NCBI RefSeq assembly: GCF_014199395.1
Contig: NZ_JACIJM010000009.1
Span: forward strand, 1-64,000
Source: Yoonia ponticola
GTDB lineage: Bacteria > Pseudomonadota > Alphaproteobacteria > Rhodobacterales > Rhodobacteraceae
DNA: 64,000 nucleotides
Reading direction: 5' to 3'
The position numbers and the translations under genes were made by a program. Shown here piece after piece: positions 45,151-53,906 of this stretch. The notes beneath the pieces were generated by a model, which was not told the DNA's origin, ran no database searches, and saw only the letters and a list, made by a program, of their open reading frames with translations. Positions within the stretch are counted from its first letter, which is position 1. The number at the start of each line of letters is the position of its first letter.

Positions 45151-45350
45151 TTTAACACTCCAAATTAGTTACATACGTCGTTGTTATGATAGGATAACTT
45201 TTACAAAATCACTGTCAGTGTTCAGATTTTGAGTGGATATTTGCATAGCGCGGCAGCGTTAACTGAGCACTGAATCCGCACGAATTCTACCGAAATATCC
45301 GACAGGTTTTGGGACTAAGCCTCGAATGTCCGCGAGGCTCAGCCAGCTTG

Positions 45351-45389
45351 GAGTGAACCGCATTCTTAACTTCAGAACGCGGTTCACTC
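45351..45389. terminator. Strong hairpin after the M16 peptidase gene
   Basis: An 11-bp perfect inverted repeat (45351-45361 with 45379-45389), extended by four further pairs after one mismatch. It lies 9 bases beyond the minus-strand stop codon of the peptidase. There is no T run on either side, so it may be a Rho-dependent or mRNA-stabilising end. Confidence 0.5.
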
Positions 45390-45397
45390 TCGCTTCG

Positions 45398-46711
45398 TCA
45401 CGGCGTCGTGCTCAGCCCCTCTGGCTGACCAACAACCATGAAATGCAGGTTTTCTGGCTGTAACAACTGTTTAGCAACGCGGGCGATATCGTCAGTGGTG
45501 ACTGCCTCAATTTTGGCGTTGCGGGTTTGCACATAATCTAGCGGCAAGTCGTCCATTTGTATGTCCACCAGAATACGCGCGATTTGCGCATTGCCATCAA
45601 ATTGCAATGGAAAAGAACCGGTGAGATAAGTCTTAATCATCGCCAACTCCTCTTCCGATATGCCATTGTCCGCCATTTTCGCCCATTCCGCTTTGACAAG
45701 ATCAATCGCCTCGGCGGTGGTGTCATTGCCGCTCGCAAACATGCCCAACAAAATTTCGGCGTGATTTTGGGGAACGAGGTAAGAGCCGATCCCATACGTC
45801 AGCCCACGTTTTTCGCGCACTTCGGTCATCAAACGTGCGCTAAAACGCCCGCCACCCATAATTTCGTTAATGATATAGGCGGTAAAAAAATCAGGATCAC
45901 TGCGCTTCATGCCTTGCTGCTCAAAATACACTATAGATAGCGGGCTTGGGAAATCGACGACGGTGATACCGCCCTCCAAGGCCCAGTCGGCGCGCTCTGG
46001 GGCAGGGGCGCTGGTCGCAGGCAGATCGCCGAGCAGCTTATCCAACAAAATACCCAGATCTTCTGCGTTGATGTCGCCCGTCGCAGCGACATAGATATTG
46101 TCGCGGCTCATGGCGCTACCAAAGGCGGCCTGAAGATCAGCGCGGGTTAACGCGGCCACACTTTGCGCGGTGCCCATGCCGGAACTGCCATATGGATGCG
46201 TCCCGAAGGCCATACGATCCAACAGATCGCCAGCAATCGTGTCGGGATCTTTTTGGTCCGATTGAATGCGCGACAGCACCTGTCCACGCGCACGTTCAAT
46301 CGCGTCGGCGTCAAATCGAGGTTCAGTTAACGCCAAGCGTAGCAGATCAATCGCTTCGTCGCGATCTTCGGTCAAAAAGCGGGCGGAAACGCTGATGTTA
46401 TCGTCGCTGGCGTCAAAATTGAACTTGGCGGCCAGCGCGTCACGCGCATTGGCAAAACTTTCGGCATCCAGATCGCCAGCACCATCATCAATAAGTGCAG
46501 TCATCAGATTGATCACGCCACGTTGTTCAACGGGGTCAATCGACATACCGCCCCGAAATCGAATTTCCAAAGCAGTGAACGGAAACGCACTTTCTTCCAC
46601 CAGCCATGCGTTAATGCCGCCCGGAGAAGTCACAGGTTGAATTGCAATTTCAGCCTGAGCGGACGCGGTGAAGGTGATAAGGGCCAATAGGCCAGCGCGG
46701 ATCGTCTTCAT
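45398..46711 (-). CDS. M16 family peptidase, zinc-lacking subunit
   Basis: 437 residues, signal peptide ending near ASAQAE. It has the M16 fold, with a C-terminal EVREKRGLTYGIGSYLVPQN (key REKRGLTYG), a motif of the partner-type subunits, but the zinc site H-x-x-E-H is replaced at the equivalent place by RGVINLMTALI. It is therefore likely to be inactive alone and to act as the partner of the downstream-encoded active subunit. Its gene begins 4 bases into the stop of 46708-48057 on the minus strand, and the pair is probably translated together in the periplasm. Confidence 0.9.
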   Translation of the reverse strand: MKTIRAGLLALITFTASAQAEIAIQPVTSPGGINAWLVEESAFPFTALEIRFRGGMSIDPVEQRGVINLMTALIDDGAGDLDAESFANARDALAAKFNFDASDDNISVSARFLTEDRDEAIDLLRLALTEPRFDADAIERARGQVLSRIQSDQKDPDTIAGDLLDRMAFGTHPYGSSGMGTAQSVAALTRADLQAAFGSAMSRDNIYVAATGDINAEDLGILLDKLLGDLPATSAPAPERADWALEGGITVVDFPSPLSIVYFEQQGMKRSDPDFFTAYIINEIMGGGRFSARLMTEVREKRGLTYGIGSYLVPQNHAEILLGMFASGNDTTAEAIDLVKAEWAKMADNGISEEELAMIKTYLTGSFPLQFDGNAQIARILVDIQMDDLPLDYVQTRNAKIEAVTTDDIARVAKQLLQPENLHFMVVGQPEGLSTTP

Positions 46712-48057
46712 GGTGATACCTCCGTCTCGATTTCATCGTCCTGAATTAACCAACCTGTCACCGCTTGATTGCGATCTAGGACCTCGCGCGCGGCGATTAG
46801 CACATCCTCTGGCGTGACGGCTTGCAAAACCTCGGGCCATGCTTGCACGTCCGCGACTGTCAATCCGCTGGTCAGGGCAGAGCCGTATTTGTCGGCCAGA
46901 CCGCTCGCGCTATCGGAGGCGTAGATTTCATCGGCGCGAAGCTGGCGTTTGATCCGCTCAAAGGCATTTTGATCGATGCCATCAACAAGAAATGTCGCAA
47001 TAACCTCGTCCAGCGCCGCTTCTAATTCCGCCAAACTTACATCCGGCCGTGGTGTTGCCACGATGCTAAATTCGGTGGCATCAAGCGCCAGACCTTCATA
47101 ATAAACATTGGTCCAAACAGCCTTGGCATCGTCGCCAACTTGTAGCGCGCGCGCCAAAACAGAGGTGTCACTACCGCCTAAAATTTTGGCTAGAATGGTC
47201 AATGCAGCAGCCGTGTCCTGTGCACCGCCGTTGCGTTCCGCGGCGAGATAAGTGCGCGTGAAATTGGGCTCTCCGACACGTGCGTCAGCCATGATCAAAC
47301 GACGTTCGGCCATTTGCGGCGGCTCTGATGGGCGCTGGCGGGGGGCAAGATCGGGGGTCGGTGCGATCGGGCCATAATGCGCCTCTGCCATGGCTTTCAC
47401 GGCATCTGGATCAACATCACCCGCAACAACCAAAACCGCGTTATTCGGCGCATAAAAGGTGCGGTAAAATTCGAGCGCATCGTCGCGCGTCAACGTTTCA
47501 ATTTCGTGTTTCCAGCCGATAATGGGCACGCCATAGCGGTGGTTCAGATATTGTGCGGCGCGGCTCTGTTCGCTCAACAATTCGCTGGGCAAACTATCAA
47601 CGCGCTGAGCACGTTCTTCGATAATCACATCGCGTTCAGTTTCAATATTGTCTTCAGACAAGATCAGACCGCGCATCCGGTCGGCTTCCATCGTCATCAT
47701 CAGCTCTAACCTATCAGAGGCAACGCGCTGAAAATATCCGGTATAGTCGTAATTGGTAAAGGCATTGTCAGCGCCGCCTTGTTCTTCGACCGTCGCCGAA
47801 AACTGGCCGCCAGGCACGGCTTCGGTCCCTTTGAACATCAAATGTTCAAGGTAATGGGCGATGCCCGATTTACCTTCAGGTTCGTCGGCAGACCCAGTGC
47901 GATACCAGAGCATATGCGTGACAACGGGGGCGCGATGATCTTCGATCACGACAGCTTCGAGGCCGTTTTCAAGCGTGAAAGTGGTCACATTCTGTGCAAA
48001 AGCCGCGTTATAGGGCCATAAGCCGAACACGACGGGCACGATTAACTTGTGCAACAT
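46708..48057 (-). CDS. M16 family zinc metallopeptidase
   Basis: 449 residues with signal peptide ending near AFAQN. The inverted zinc site is HYLEH (His68, Glu71, His72), followed by LMFKGTEAVPGGQFSATVEEQGG (key residues FKGT and GG-NAFTNYDYT). A second Glu for zinc is expected about 75 residues later in the E-R-D-V-I-I-E-E segment. Forms a dimer with the zinc-lacking subunit encoded directly after it. By family it degrades small peptides in the periplasm. First gene of the two-gene minus-strand operon. Confidence 0.93.
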   Translation of the reverse strand: MLHKLIVPVVFGLWPYNAAFAQNVTTFTLENGLEAVVIEDHRAPVVTHMLWYRTGSADEPEGKSGIAHYLEHLMFKGTEAVPGGQFSATVEEQGGADNAFTNYDYTGYFQRVASDRLELMMTMEADRMRGLILSEDNIETERDVIIEERAQRVDSLPSELLSEQSRAAQYLNHRYGVPIIGWKHEIETLTRDDALEFYRTFYAPNNAVLVVAGDVDPDAVKAMAEAHYGPIAPTPDLAPRQRPSEPPQMAERRLIMADARVGEPNFTRTYLAAERNGGAQDTAAALTILAKILGGSDTSVLARALQVGDDAKAVWTNVYYEGLALDATEFSIVATPRPDVSLAELEAALDEVIATFLVDGIDQNAFERIKRQLRADEIYASDSASGLADKYGSALTSGLTVADVQAWPEVLQAVTPEDVLIAAREVLDRNQAVTGWLIQDDEIETEVSP

Positions 48058-48376
48058 TTACTATCCTAAACACTATTTTAACCTCTGATACATATGCTGA
48101 GTTTGCCACGTTACTAGATCTGAATACTCAGAATAAAGGCATTGTATGAACATTCCATGAATATACGCTGCCTTTAGAAACGCACGAAACCCGACGTGAA
48201 ACCCCACGTCGTTCCGTAACTTATCACTGCGATCCTAAACCGCTTCACAGGTGTAGGTATTACCGATATTGTTCGCAAAGGCTAAATGCCTCTGAGGGTA
48301 GGGATACGCATCCTCGCTCTTATCTGCGCAAAAGTGCCTTTGTAGTTCCGTGTGTTTTCAAGAACGTGTGAGTTTG
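48058..48376. promoter_or_regulatory. Divergent promoter region, M16 pair and mechanosensitive channel
   Basis: 319 AT-rich bases separate the M16 start (minus) from the channel start (plus). Both promoters must lie here. I see no repeat or RNA motif. Confidence 0.45.
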
Positions 48377-50845
48377 ATGTTAAAGTGTTTCAAGTTACGA
48401 TTGGTCGCGGTCATTGCGGCGCTGATATTATGCGCAGGAACAGTGCTGGCGCAGGACCTGCCCGGCATCGATATGCAACGGTGGACCGACCTTGCCAATC
48501 GCGCCGAGGCGTCAGTCGACGAAGGTAATCTCGACGAGGGGCTGTTAGAGACATATCGCAACGGCCTTGCCGCCTACCGCGATCAATTCGAGGTCGCGCG
48601 CAGTACAAATGCATCGCGGATTAACAGCCTTCGCGCCCAGATTTCCATGCTTGGCACACCCATTGCTGGGTTGCCTGAGGCTGATGAGGTTGCGTTTCAA
48701 CGCAGGGAGCTTGAAGAACAACTCGTCATGCTGAACGCGCCCGTGATGGTTGCGGATACTGCGTTTGCACGCACAAACGGGCTGATCAATGAGATCGACA
48801 CGCTCTTGCGGGCACGTAAAACCGACGCGTTGATCAAACGGGTCGGCTCGCCGCTCATTCCGGCAAATTGGCCTGCTGCATTGGGCATTTTTAACGGTGC
48901 GCTCGCTCAACTATGGAACGAAGTCGGACCAGAAGGAGCCACTGAACGCCGCGCCGAATTCATGGCCAATCTTCAAGTCATTGTGGTGGCGGGGTTAGCC
49001 GGACTGCTTCTGATCTTAATGGGGCAGCGCTGGTCGAAAAAAATCGTGGCGCGTTTCAACCGACAAAGCGACGGAAGCGGTGTCAACGTTTGGCGGTTTG
49101 TCTTGTCGTTGCTACGGATCGTGTTTCCGCTCATTGGGCTGGCATTATTATCCTTCGCAATGTTCACAACCGGATATCTTGGCGAAATGGGCGAACAAAT
49201 AGCGGTCATTATCCCGTTGTTCGGCGGACTGATGTTATGCTTTCGGTGGGTCGCAGATCAGGTTTTTGCCCGAAATGACGAGGACGCGCTGATCCTGCTC
49301 AGTCAACAAGAGCGTGCGCAAGCGCGTCTGATGGTCTGCGGGATTACGTTGTTCTTCATCGCAAATATACTGGTTGTTCACATTCTTGAAATGGATGGTG
49401 CAGATGTCTCGGTCGTGGCCATCGTCAACTTTCCGTTAACGATACTGACCTCCTATTGTCTCTACCGGATGGGTCAGGTTTTACGTCGCTGTGGCAGTGA
49501 AACGGCTGATCTCGAAGACGACGAATTAACCCGTGCCAGCACATTGGCGCGGGTGGTCCGTAGCCTTGGTACATTGTCTATCGGTGTCGCCATCGCGGCC
49601 ACCGTGTCGCACATCCTTGGCTTCTATAACGCGAGCTCGTTCATACTACTGCCCACTATTCTAACGTTGATTACGTTGGGCTTGGTCCTGACCTTGCAGC
49701 GATTTAGCGCGGACGTTTACGGCGCGATTTCAGGCACAGGCAAACTAGCCCGCGAGTCTCTTTATCCGATCTTCTTTGGCCTGATCTTGCTGATGCTGGC
49801 CGTGCCATTACTCGCAATCGTTTGGGGCGCACGGGTGGCGGATATCACCGAAGTTTGGGCGGCCTTCCGACGTGGTTTCTCGGTCGGAAATTCGCGTATT
49901 TCGCCGACAGATTTCATCTACTTTGCGGTGATCTTTTCCATTGGCTACGTGGCCACTCGGCTGGCGCAAGGCGCGTTAAAAACCAACGTATTGCCCAAAA
50001 CTAAGATCGACAAAGGTGGGCAAAATGCCATCGTCTCGGGCCTCGGTTACGTCGGGATTTTCCTCGCGGCTCTGGTCGCGATCATGGGGGCAGGCATTGA
50101 TCTCAGCTCGCTCGCGATTGTTGCTGGTGCGCTTTCGGTTGGAATTGGTTTTGGGCTGCAAAATATAGTGTCCAATTTTGTGTCCGGCATCATTTTGCTC
50201 GTCGAAAGGCCGATCTCCGAAGGCGACTGGATCGAAGTCAGCGGCGGTCAAATGGGCTATGTACGCGACATTTCCGTGCGTTCGACGCGGATCGAAACTT
50301 TTGATAAAACCGACGTCATTGTACCAAACGCGGACCTGATCAGCGGGACCGTGACGAACTACACCCGTGGCAATACGCTGGGGCGCGTGATCGTGCCAAT
50401 CGGCGTGGCCTATGGCAGCGATACCCGCAAAGTCGAAGCGATCTTGCGCGAAATCGCAGAGGCGCAGCCGATGGTGCTGGCTAATCCGGCGCCCGCGATT
50501 TTGTTCATGAATTTCGGTCCGTCATCGTTAGATTTTGAAATTCGGATGTTCCTGCGCGACGTGAATTGGAGCGTGGCCGTCAAGAACGACGTGAACCATG
50601 CGATTGCAGAGCGCTTTGCCCAAGAAGGGGTGGAAATACCGTTCCCGCAGCAAGATGTCTGGCTGCGGACGGCGCCGAAACCAGTGCCGCATGATGAAAA
50701 TCACCAAACCGATGAACCTGCGGGTAGGGGAATCGTGCAGCGTGCCGATGGCTATCTGACAATGGACGCCTCGGAAGACGACGATGATGGCGACGACAAC
50801 GGCGACACCTCTGACAGCCCAATCGACGGGGACGGCGGCGCGTAG
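48377..50845 (+). CDS. Mechanosensitive ion channel family protein (MscS/MscK type)
   Basis: 822 residues from the ATG at 48377 (nine codons after an upstream in-frame start without signal character). Signal peptide about 1-26 (GTVLAQ). A periplasmic helical part with heptad-like stretches (DUF3772-like, about 30-190) is followed by about ten membrane segments and, at about 600-750, the MscS core (GVGYVG, ALSVGIGFGLQNIVSNFVSGIILLVERPISEGDWIEV shown by key residues GFGLQNI-N-FVSG-ERP). The C-terminus is an Asp-rich tail. It should open on membrane tension to release solutes. Confidence 0.9.
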   Translation: MLKCFKLRLVAVIAALILCAGTVLAQDLPGIDMQRWTDLANRAEASVDEGNLDEGLLETYRNGLAAYRDQFEVARSTNASRINSLRAQISMLGTPIAGLPEADEVAFQRRELEEQLVMLNAPVMVADTAFARTNGLINEIDTLLRARKTDALIKRVGSPLIPANWPAALGIFNGALAQLWNEVGPEGATERRAEFMANLQVIVVAGLAGLLLILMGQRWSKKIVARFNRQSDGSGVNVWRFVLSLLRIVFPLIGLALLSFAMFTTGYLGEMGEQIAVIIPLFGGLMLCFRWVADQVFARNDEDALILLSQQERAQARLMVCGITLFFIANILVVHILEMDGADVSVVAIVNFPLTILTSYCLYRMGQVLRRCGSETADLEDDELTRASTLARVVRSLGTLSIGVAIAATVSHILGFYNASSFILLPTILTLITLGLVLTLQRFSADVYGAISGTGKLARESLYPIFFGLILLMLAVPLLAIVWGARVADITEVWAAFRRGFSVGNSRISPTDFIYFAVIFSIGYVATRLAQGALKTNVLPKTKIDKGGQNAIVSGLGYVGIFLAALVAIMGAGIDLSSLAIVAGALSVGIGFGLQNIVSNFVSGIILLVERPISEGDWIEVSGGQMGYVRDISVRSTRIETFDKTDVIVPNADLISGTVTNYTRGNTLGRVIVPIGVAYGSDTRKVEAILREIAEAQPMVLANPAPAILFMNFGPSSLDFEIRMFLRDVNWSVAVKNDVNHAIAERFAQEGVEIPFPQQDVWLRTAPKPVPHDENHQTDEPAGRGIVQRADGYLTMDASEDDDDGDDNGDTSDSPIDGDGGA

Positions 50846-50969
50846 GTTTCGGCTGCGCCCATCCAGCAGCGCACCGTCAGCATCCTTTATATAATGCAAT
50901 AGCGACAAGCTAAGGTCTGCGAGAACCCACAAAATTCACCTGACATAAAACCCGACTGAATTTGTCGGA

Positions 50970-51000
50970 TTGACATATCTGACTAGTTCACTCAGATATA
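50970..51000 (+). promoter_or_regulatory. Putative promoter with iron-box-like operator
   Basis: TTGACA at 50970-50975 is a fair -35 element; AT-rich GATATA at 50995-51000 would be its -10 with a 19-base spacer. Inside the spacer, TGACTAGTTCACTCA (50980-50994) reads TGA-N9-TCA, the form known for alphaproteobacterial iron-regulator (RirA-type) sites. The operator would cover the promoter, so iron-dependent repression of the following operon is likely by analogy, not shown. Confidence 0.55.
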
Positions 51001-51067
51001 GGTCAAGTCAAGCCACCCTGAGTCTATTTAGGGAAGCCCGACACGTGAAACATGTGAGGACTTCTCG

Positions 51068-51232
51068 ATGCTTAAGCAGAAATTACATCAAGCCGATGCC
51101 GATGAACGCACCTATAACCGCACAGCCCGCACCGATGACATGGAGTTGCTCATCGCTGCGGCTGAGATCGACGTCACCTGCGCCGAGTGGCTGTTTGATC
51201 ACCGCACCCAAGCTGCGTGGTCCGCGTCATGA
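51068..51232 (+). CDS. Small protein of unknown function, first gene of iron operon
   Basis: 54 residues, no Cys pair, no signal, with a central helical part rich in Ala and Glu (ELLIAAAEIDVTCAEW). It starts 67 bases after the promoter and overlaps the hemP start by four bases (ATGA). The family is not recognised, but translational coupling to hemP and a coding-like composition support its reality. Confidence 0.6.
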   Translation: MLKQKLHQADADERTYNRTARTDDMELLIAAAEIDVTCAEWLFDHRTQAAWSAS

Positions 51233-51393
51233 GCTATCATTCCACACCGCCGAAACAAACGCCGGCTCCGAATTTGCCGACCTATTCCGCACGCGATTTG
51301 ACGCAAAACGGCGAACTCGCGCAGATCGTTCTGGGCGATCAAACCTACACGCTACGCATCACGCGGGCAGGCAAACTGATCCTGACAAAATGA
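51229..51393 (+). CDS. hemP: Hemin uptake protein HemP
   Basis: 54 residues. The family core is present in the second half: YSARDLTQNG, then AQIVLGDQTYTLRITRAGKLILTK (key pattern I-x-L-G-D-x-x-Y-x-L-R-x-T-x-x-G-K-L-I-L-T-K). HemP proteins are small, highly conserved and regulate or accompany heme uptake. Its start overlaps the previous gene by four bases and its stop overlaps the next start (ATGA). Confidence 0.85.
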   Translation: MSYHSTPPKQTPAPNLPTYSARDLTQNGELAQIVLGDQTYTLRITRAGKLILTK

Positions 51394-51881
51394 CCAGCGC
51401 ACAAGACAAACGTGGCAGTGCGCCCGTCGGTTTCATCACAGAACTCGACAGTATCGAGGCCGCATCCGTCATCTATTTGCGCATGTGGTGTGACGGACCT
51501 GACGGCCAGATCAGTGTCTGGAACGACTTTGCGTCCAGCCTTGGGTCTGACCACGGCTCTCGCATTGTTAAGACGTTCGAGAAGCTGTGCAGCCTTTGCG
51601 CCCAACATGGCCGCAGACCGCTGATGCGCCATTCGGTGCAATGCAAGTGCCTCGGGTCAGACGAATCCTGTTTTGCCAATTTTATCGCGACCGCCACATC
51701 CGGCGACCGCGAGGATGCGATGTTGATCGCGACCTTGCTGGTCCGTCCCGATGTGGCCCCGATCATCACATCGCTCGCCGCCGACTTTGGTCTGGCGCTC
51801 AAGCGGATGAACCTTGCGGCCCTCAAAGACTGGGGCGGCGGGGCTGCGCAAACCCAAACACATGCCACAACACTTCACTAA
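51390..51881 (+). CDS. Conserved hypothetical protein of the iron operon
   Basis: 163 residues from the ATG at 51390 that overlaps the hemP stop. Cytoplasmic-looking, with no signal, and a Cys-rich middle (FEKLCSLCAQ, then QCKCLGSDESC); five or six Cys within 50 residues could bind a metal. The family is not recognised. By position it belongs to heme or iron handling. Confidence 0.65.
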   Translation: MTSAQDKRGSAPVGFITELDSIEAASVIYLRMWCDGPDGQISVWNDFASSLGSDHGSRIVKTFEKLCSLCAQHGRRPLMRHSVQCKCLGSDESCFANFIATATSGDREDAMLIATLLVRPDVAPIITSLAADFGLALKRMNLAALKDWGGGAAQTQTHATTLH

Positions 51882-51892
51882 CAGGACCTCTT

Positions 51893-53155
51893 ATGAAACA
51901 TAAATATCTGACCTCAACGGCGCTGCTGCTGACCTTTGCGACACCCGCCTTTGCCGTGGAACGGTCAGAGGTGTTGGACACCTACATGAACATCGCTGCC
52001 GCCAATTACGCGGATAGTCTGACAACAGCGCAAACCTTGCAAACTGCGGTGAACGCATTGGTTGCAACGCCGTCCGCCGAGGCGCTTCAGGCCGCGAAAA
52101 ACGCATGGCTTGCCGCACGTGTGCCATACCAACAGACCGAAGTTTACCGTTTCGGCAACGCAATCGTTGACGACTGGGAAGGCAAAGTGAACGCTTGGCC
52201 GCTGGACGAAGGTCTGATCGACTATGTGGACAACTCTTACGGTGGTCCATCTGACGAGAACGAATTTGCGGCGTTGAACGTGATCGCAAACCCGACGTTC
52301 ACATTGTCCGGCCAAGAGATCGACGCGACAGACATCACACCTGAATTCCTGTCCGACACGCTGCACGAAGCAGACGGTGTTGAGGCAAATGTCGCCACTG
52401 GCTACCACGCGATTGAATTCCTGCTCTGGGGCCAGGATTTGAACGGTCACGGCACAGGCGCTGGCAACCGCTCTTGGACGGATTATGCCACGGGCGACGA
52501 TTGCACCAACGACAATTGTGACCGCCGTGCCGACTACTTGGTGGCCGCGACTGATCTGCTGGTATCCGACCTTGAATATATGGCCGCACAATGGGCCGAA
52601 GGCGGCGCAGCACGCACCACACTGACCGACAACACCGATGCGGGACTGGCTGCGATCCTGACAGGCATGGGGTCATTGTCCTACGGCGAACAAGCGGGTG
52701 AGCGGATGCGCCTTGGCCTGATGCTGAATGATCCAGAGGAAGAGCATTCCTGCTTTGCCGACAACACCCACAACGACCATTACTACGACGGTCTGGGCGT
52801 GCAAAACGTCTACCAAGGCGAATATATCCGCGTTGATGGCTCGCTTGTCTCTGGTCCATCCCTGTCCGATCTGGTTGCAGAAACCGACGCGGCACTGGAC
52901 GCTGAAATGCAAGGCAAACTCAGCACTACAATGATGTCGCTGGGCCGGATCAAAACAGCAGCTGAGGCAGGTTTTGCATACGACCAAATGCTGGAACGCG
53001 GCAATGCTGCTGGCGAAGCACTGGTCATGGGCGGCGTCAACGGACTGATCGACCAAACAAAGTCGATTGAACGCGTTGTCACCACGCTTGGCCTCGATCA
53101 AATCGCGTTCGAAGGCTCTGACAGCCTCGACGATCCAGACGCGGTTTTCCAGTAA
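51893..53155 (+). CDS. Imelysin family iron-regulated protein (IrpA-like)
   Basis: 420 residues from the ATG at 51893 after CAGGACC. Signal peptide ending near AFAVE. It has the imelysin (M75) pattern, with the GxHxxE motif GYHAIEFLLWGQD (Gly170, His172, Glu175) and PYQQTEVYRFG, LGLMLNDPEEEHSCF near residues 285-299. Imelysins bind iron at the cell envelope; peptidase activity is doubtful. Full length compared with the second imelysin. Confidence 0.9.
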   Translation: MKHKYLTSTALLLTFATPAFAVERSEVLDTYMNIAAANYADSLTTAQTLQTAVNALVATPSAEALQAAKNAWLAARVPYQQTEVYRFGNAIVDDWEGKVNAWPLDEGLIDYVDNSYGGPSDENEFAALNVIANPTFTLSGQEIDATDITPEFLSDTLHEADGVEANVATGYHAIEFLLWGQDLNGHGTGAGNRSWTDYATGDDCTNDNCDRRADYLVAATDLLVSDLEYMAAQWAEGGAARTTLTDNTDAGLAAILTGMGSLSYGEQAGERMRLGLMLNDPEEEHSCFADNTHNDHYYDGLGVQNVYQGEYIRVDGSLVSGPSLSDLVAETDAALDAEMQGKLSTTMMSLGRIKTAAEAGFAYDQMLERGNAAGEALVMGGVNGLIDQTKSIERVVTTLGLDQIAFEGSDSLDDPDAVFQ

Positions 53156-53179
53156 ATCCACAACATAGGTCTTGTCATC

Positions 53180-53446
53180 ATGATCATTTGTCACTGTCAG
53201 AATATCACCGACCACGACATTAACGCGGCCATCGACTGGATGCGGGCATCGGATGACAAGACCATTATTACTCCTGGGAAAGTGTATCGTGCATTGGGTA
53301 AAGCGGCGGATTGCGGCGGGTGTATGCCGCTATTCTTGTCAGCGATGCGCACGAATACTAACCTAGAAGTCCCCATGCACCTGCGGAATCTCAGACCCGC
53401 AGCCACACAGGAGAACACAGATGACCGGCGACAAAAAAGTAATTGA
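53180..53446 (+). CDS. bfd: Bacterioferritin-associated ferredoxin Bfd-like protein
   Basis: 88 residues. The Bfd [2Fe-2S] cysteines are visible: CHC (Cys4, Cys6) and CGGC (Cys44 and Cys47). Bfd reduces ferric iron in bacterioferritin so that it can be released. It directly precedes bfr and overlaps its start by 26 bases, which suggests tight co-regulation of store and mobiliser. The tail after the second Cys pair is longer than in E. coli Bfd (64 residues). Confidence 0.88.
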   Translation: MIICHCQNITDHDINAAIDWMRASDDKTIITPGKVYRALGKAADCGGCMPLFLSAMRTNTNLEVPMHLRNLRPAATQENTDDRRQKSN

Positions 53447-53906
53447 ATATCTCAATGGCGCGTTGCGCGCCGAACTGACAGCGGTGAGCCAGTATTGGCT
53501 GCACTTCCGTCTGCAAGAAGATTGGGGTCTTGGTCACATGGCCAAGAAATCCCGCGAGGAAAGCATCGAAGAGATGAACCACGCGGACAAGTTGATCGCA
53601 CGCATTCTGTTCCTTGGCGGCCACCCGAACCTGCAAAAACTCGACCCGCTGCGGATTGGCCAAACGCCAAAAGAAACGCTGGAATGCGATCTGGCAGCGG
53701 AACAAGAGGCGCAAGCCTTCTACAAAGAAGCCCGCAAATATTGTGAAGAAGCAGGCGATTACGTCACAAAAAACATCTTTGAAGAATTGCTGACCGATGA
53801 AGAAGGTCATATCGACTTCCTCGAGACACAACTTGATCTCGTAGCCAAACTTGGTGAAGAAAAATATGCCCTTCTTAACGCATCGAAAATGGATGAAGCC
53901 GAGTAA
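53421..53906 (+). CDS. bfr: Bacterioferritin
   Basis: 161 residues. Ferroxidase ligands at Glu18 ([11 protein letters not shown]), Glu51 ([10 protein letters not shown]) and His54, with a further Glu at about 94 and Glu127-His130 (DEEGHID). Met52 is the heme-b axial ligand known for this family, making a heme-containing bacterioferritin of 24 subunits likely. It stores iron in the cytoplasm. It overlaps bfd at its start and the next gene at its end. Confidence 0.95.
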   Translation: MTGDKKVIEYLNGALRAELTAVSQYWLHFRLQEDWGLGHMAKKSREESIEEMNHADKLIARILFLGGHPNLQKLDPLRIGQTPKETLECDLAAEQEAQAFYKEARKYCEEAGDYVTKNIFEELLTDEEGHIDFLETQLDLVAKLGEEKYALLNASKMDEAE

